From Frigidibacter sp. SD6-1 (GTDB taxonomy: Bacteria > Pseudomonadota > Alphaproteobacteria > Rhodobacterales > Rhodobacteraceae): 64,000 nucleotides of DNA. The DNA lies in the NCBI RefSeq assembly GCF_030143255.1, contig NZ_JARJNR010000006.1:62001-126000 (forward strand). Reading direction: 5' to 3'. The notes below the pieces were generated by a model. That model was not told the origin of the DNA. It did no database searches and saw nothing but the letters and a program-made list of their open reading frames with translations. The translations under genes were made by a program, and so were the position numbers. Shown here piece after piece: positions 62,728 to 64,000 of this stretch; positions within the stretch are counted from its first letter, which is position 1, and every line of letters begins with the position of its first letter.

Positions 62728-62742
62728 CATCCGGACCGATGA

Positions 62743-63033
62743 TCAGCCGCATTCGACAGCGCGGATCAGGCCATCGCCGTCGATGGCGATATTGAGCCGC
62801 GTGGCGCTGAAATCCATCGTCACCGCCATGCCCGGCTTCAGGAACCGCGTGCCCGCCGGGAAGGTCATCGCGGCCAGCGCGCTTTCGGGCTGGCCCACCA
62901 GATGCTGCAGCCCGTCGGCGCCGCAACTCGCCGTATCGGCCCGGCCCGGCATCGGGTCGGTATGTCTCTTCGGCTCCTCAGCCATGCAGGCCCCCATCGG
63001 TATCAAAAGTGCGGCGGCGAAAATGACGCGCAT
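62743..63033 (-). CDS. I78-family peptidase inhibitor, putative lipoprotein
   Basis: 96 residues. Signal sequence of 15 residues with a possible lipidation cysteine C16 (PMGAC), then the I78 core: [20 protein letters not shown], and the tail [20 protein letters not shown] ending CG. The two outer cysteines of the mature domain would form its disulfide. Family members inhibit serine peptidases in the periplasm or outside. Monocistronic, divergent from frmA. Confidence 0.88.
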   Translation of the reverse strand: MRVIFAAALLIPMGACMAEEPKRHTDPMPGRADTASCGADGLQHLVGQPESALAAMTFPAGTRFLKPGMAVTMDFSATRLNIAIDGDGLIRAVECG

Positions 63034-63108
63034 CTGTCGTTCCTTTCCTTGCGCGAGCCTCCGGTTTGCGGGAGAGTCGCGGCAACGAGAATATCAGGGA
63101 GGCTGAGA

Positions 63109-64000
63109 ATGAGAACCCGTGCCGCCGTCGCCGTTGCCGCCGGAAAACCGCTGGAAGTCATGGAGGTGAACCTCGAAGGGCCAAAGGCCGGCGAGGTGAT
63201 GGTCGAGATCAAGGCCACCGGCATCTGCCATACCGACGAATTCACGCTCTCGGGCGCCGATCCCGAAGGGATGTTCCCCGCGATCCTCGGCCATGAAGGC
63301 GCGGGCGTCGTGGTCGAGGTCGGCCCCGGCGTTACCAGCGTGAAACCGGGCGACCATGTGATCCCGCTCTACACCCCGGAATGCCGGACCTGCCCGTCGT
63401 GCCTTAGCCGCAAGACCAACCTCTGCACCTCGATCCGTGCCACGCAGGGGCAAGGGCTGATGCCCGACGGCACCTCGCGCTTTTCGATGCTCGATGGCAC
63501 GCCGATCCTGCATTATATGGGTTGCTCGACCTTCTCGAACTATACCGTCCTGCCGGAGATCGCCGTCGCCAAGGTCCGCGAGGACGCGCCCTTCGACAAG
63601 ATCTGCTATATCGGTTGCGGGGTCACGACCGGTATCGGCGCGGTGATCAACACCGCGAAGGTCGAGATCGGTGCCAAGGCCGTGGTCTTCGGCCTCGGCG
63701 GCATCGGGCTCAATGTCATCCAGGGCCTCAGGCTTGCGGGCGCCGACATGATCATCGGGGTCGATCTGAACCCGGCCAAGAAGCCGATGGCCGAACGGTT
63801 CGGCATGACCCATTTCGTCAATCCGGCGGAGGTCGAGGGCGATCTGGTCGCCCATCTCGTGAACATGACCAAGACGCCCTTCGACCAGATCGGCGGGGCG
63901 GATTATTCCTTCGACTGCACCGGCAATGTGAAGGTGATGCGCGCGGCCTTGGAATGCACCCACCGTGGCTGGGGCCAGTCGATCATCATCGGCGTCGCGC
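63109..64000 (+). CDS. frmA: S-(hydroxymethyl)glutathione dehydrogenase (class III ADH), partial at window edge
   Basis: The first 297 codons of a class III alcohol dehydrogenase, cut by the window end. It oxidises S-hydroxymethylglutathione, the spontaneous formaldehyde-glutathione adduct, to S-formylglutathione. Catalytic zinc residues appear in [12 protein letters not shown] and GHEGAG; the structural zinc cysteines are intact in [16 protein letters not shown], unlike in tdh. NAD motif [22 protein letters not shown] lies just before the ATG. Called adhI in some Rhodobacteraceae. Formaldehyde from Rieske demethylations could feed it, though the operon is 40 kb away. Confidence 0.95.
   Translation, partial: MRTRAAVAVAAGKPLEVMEVNLEGPKAGEVMVEIKATGICHTDEFTLSGADPEGMFPAILGHEGAGVVVEVGPGVTSVKPGDHVIPLYTPECRTCPSCLSRKTNLCTSIRATQGQGLMPDGTSRFSMLDGTPILHYMGCSTFSNYTVLPEIAVAKVREDAPFDKICYIGCGVTTGIGAVINTAKVEIGAKAVVFGLGGIGLNVIQGLRLAGADMIIGVDLNPAKKPMAERFGMTHFVNPAEVEGDLVAHLVNMTKTPFDQIGGADYSFDCTGNVKVMRAALECTHRGWGQSIIIGVA

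Noticed and set aside
1-64000. CRISPR arrays, tRNA or rRNA genes, insertion sequences, integrases or phage genes
   Set aside because: None found; no regularly spaced direct repeats, cloverleaf sequences or transposase motifs were seen on either strand.

Overview
The window is GC-rich, densely packed DNA with gene families typical of marine Rhodobacteraceae (alpha-Proteobacteria, Roseobacter and relatives). The indicators are a DUF2794 protein, two CtrA-type TTAG-N7-TTAA boxes in front of flagellar genes, many compatible-solute/polyamine-type transport and oxidase genes, 4-bp ATGA gene overlaps, and dispersed hairpin plus ATATTT intergenic elements. The genus cannot be fixed from the sequence. 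I see no rRNA, tRNA, CRISPR, prophage or insertion sequence, so this looks like stable chromosome or chromid rather than a mobile island.

Layout: (1) 1-2.9 kb, an Hsp70-like fragment and the NAD salvage pair pncA-pncB. (2) 2.9-8.8 kb, flagellar genes motB, flgE, flgK, flgL, flgI. (3) 8.9-22.9 kb, a 12-gene minus-strand operon: GSAM-like aminotransferase, two PYROXD2/CrtI-like flavoproteins, a GcvT-like C1 transferase, two Rieske oxygenases, a PotFGHI-type ABC importer, a DMSP-lyase-family cupin and a SAM methyltransferase. It is divergent from a BetI-like TetR regulator with a 30-bp operator between them. I infer import and oxidative N-demethylation of a quaternary or N-methylated osmolyte; the substrate is unknown and this is the best candidate for an undescribed pathway. 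(4) 23.8-26.6 kb, a small satellite module of aminotransferase and imine-reductase-like protein, divergent from an XRE-cupin regulator.

(5) 26.6-38.6 kb, a LacI-governed carbohydrate operon: a MalK/UgpC-type ABC importer, a GH63-like glycosidase, LacI, a 1016-residue kinase/M23/aminotransferase fusion and a GH42 beta-galactosidase. (6) 38.7-48.4 kb, a lysine-to-crotonyl-CoA block: saccharopine dehydrogenase-like protein, ALDH7 (aminoadipate semialdehyde dehydrogenase), a FabD-like acyltransferase lacking the malonyl-binding arginine, a fused E1 alpha-beta 2-oxoacid dehydrogenase, glutaryl-CoA dehydrogenase and a class-I aminotransferase. It is divergent from a LysR regulator with an ATAAC-N11-GTTAT box. 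(7) 48.4-51.4 kb, XRE-cupin regulator and the threonine-to-glycine operon kbl-tdh.

(8) 51.4-57.8 kb, hydantoinase HyuA, two GMC oxidoreductases (one with a CX2CX4CX3C cysteine cluster) and an SDR. (9) 57.9-64 kb, housekeeping and small genes: an RHH-like hypothetical, beta-carbonic anhydrase, an Hpt-like protein lacking its phospho-histidine, leucyl aminopeptidase, an NlpC/P60 hydrolase, DUF2794, an I78 inhibitor, a possible small RNA and the start of glutathione-dependent formaldehyde dehydrogenase. The last would suit a cell that releases formaldehyde during demethylation. All family assignments come from reading motifs by eye; no database search was run.
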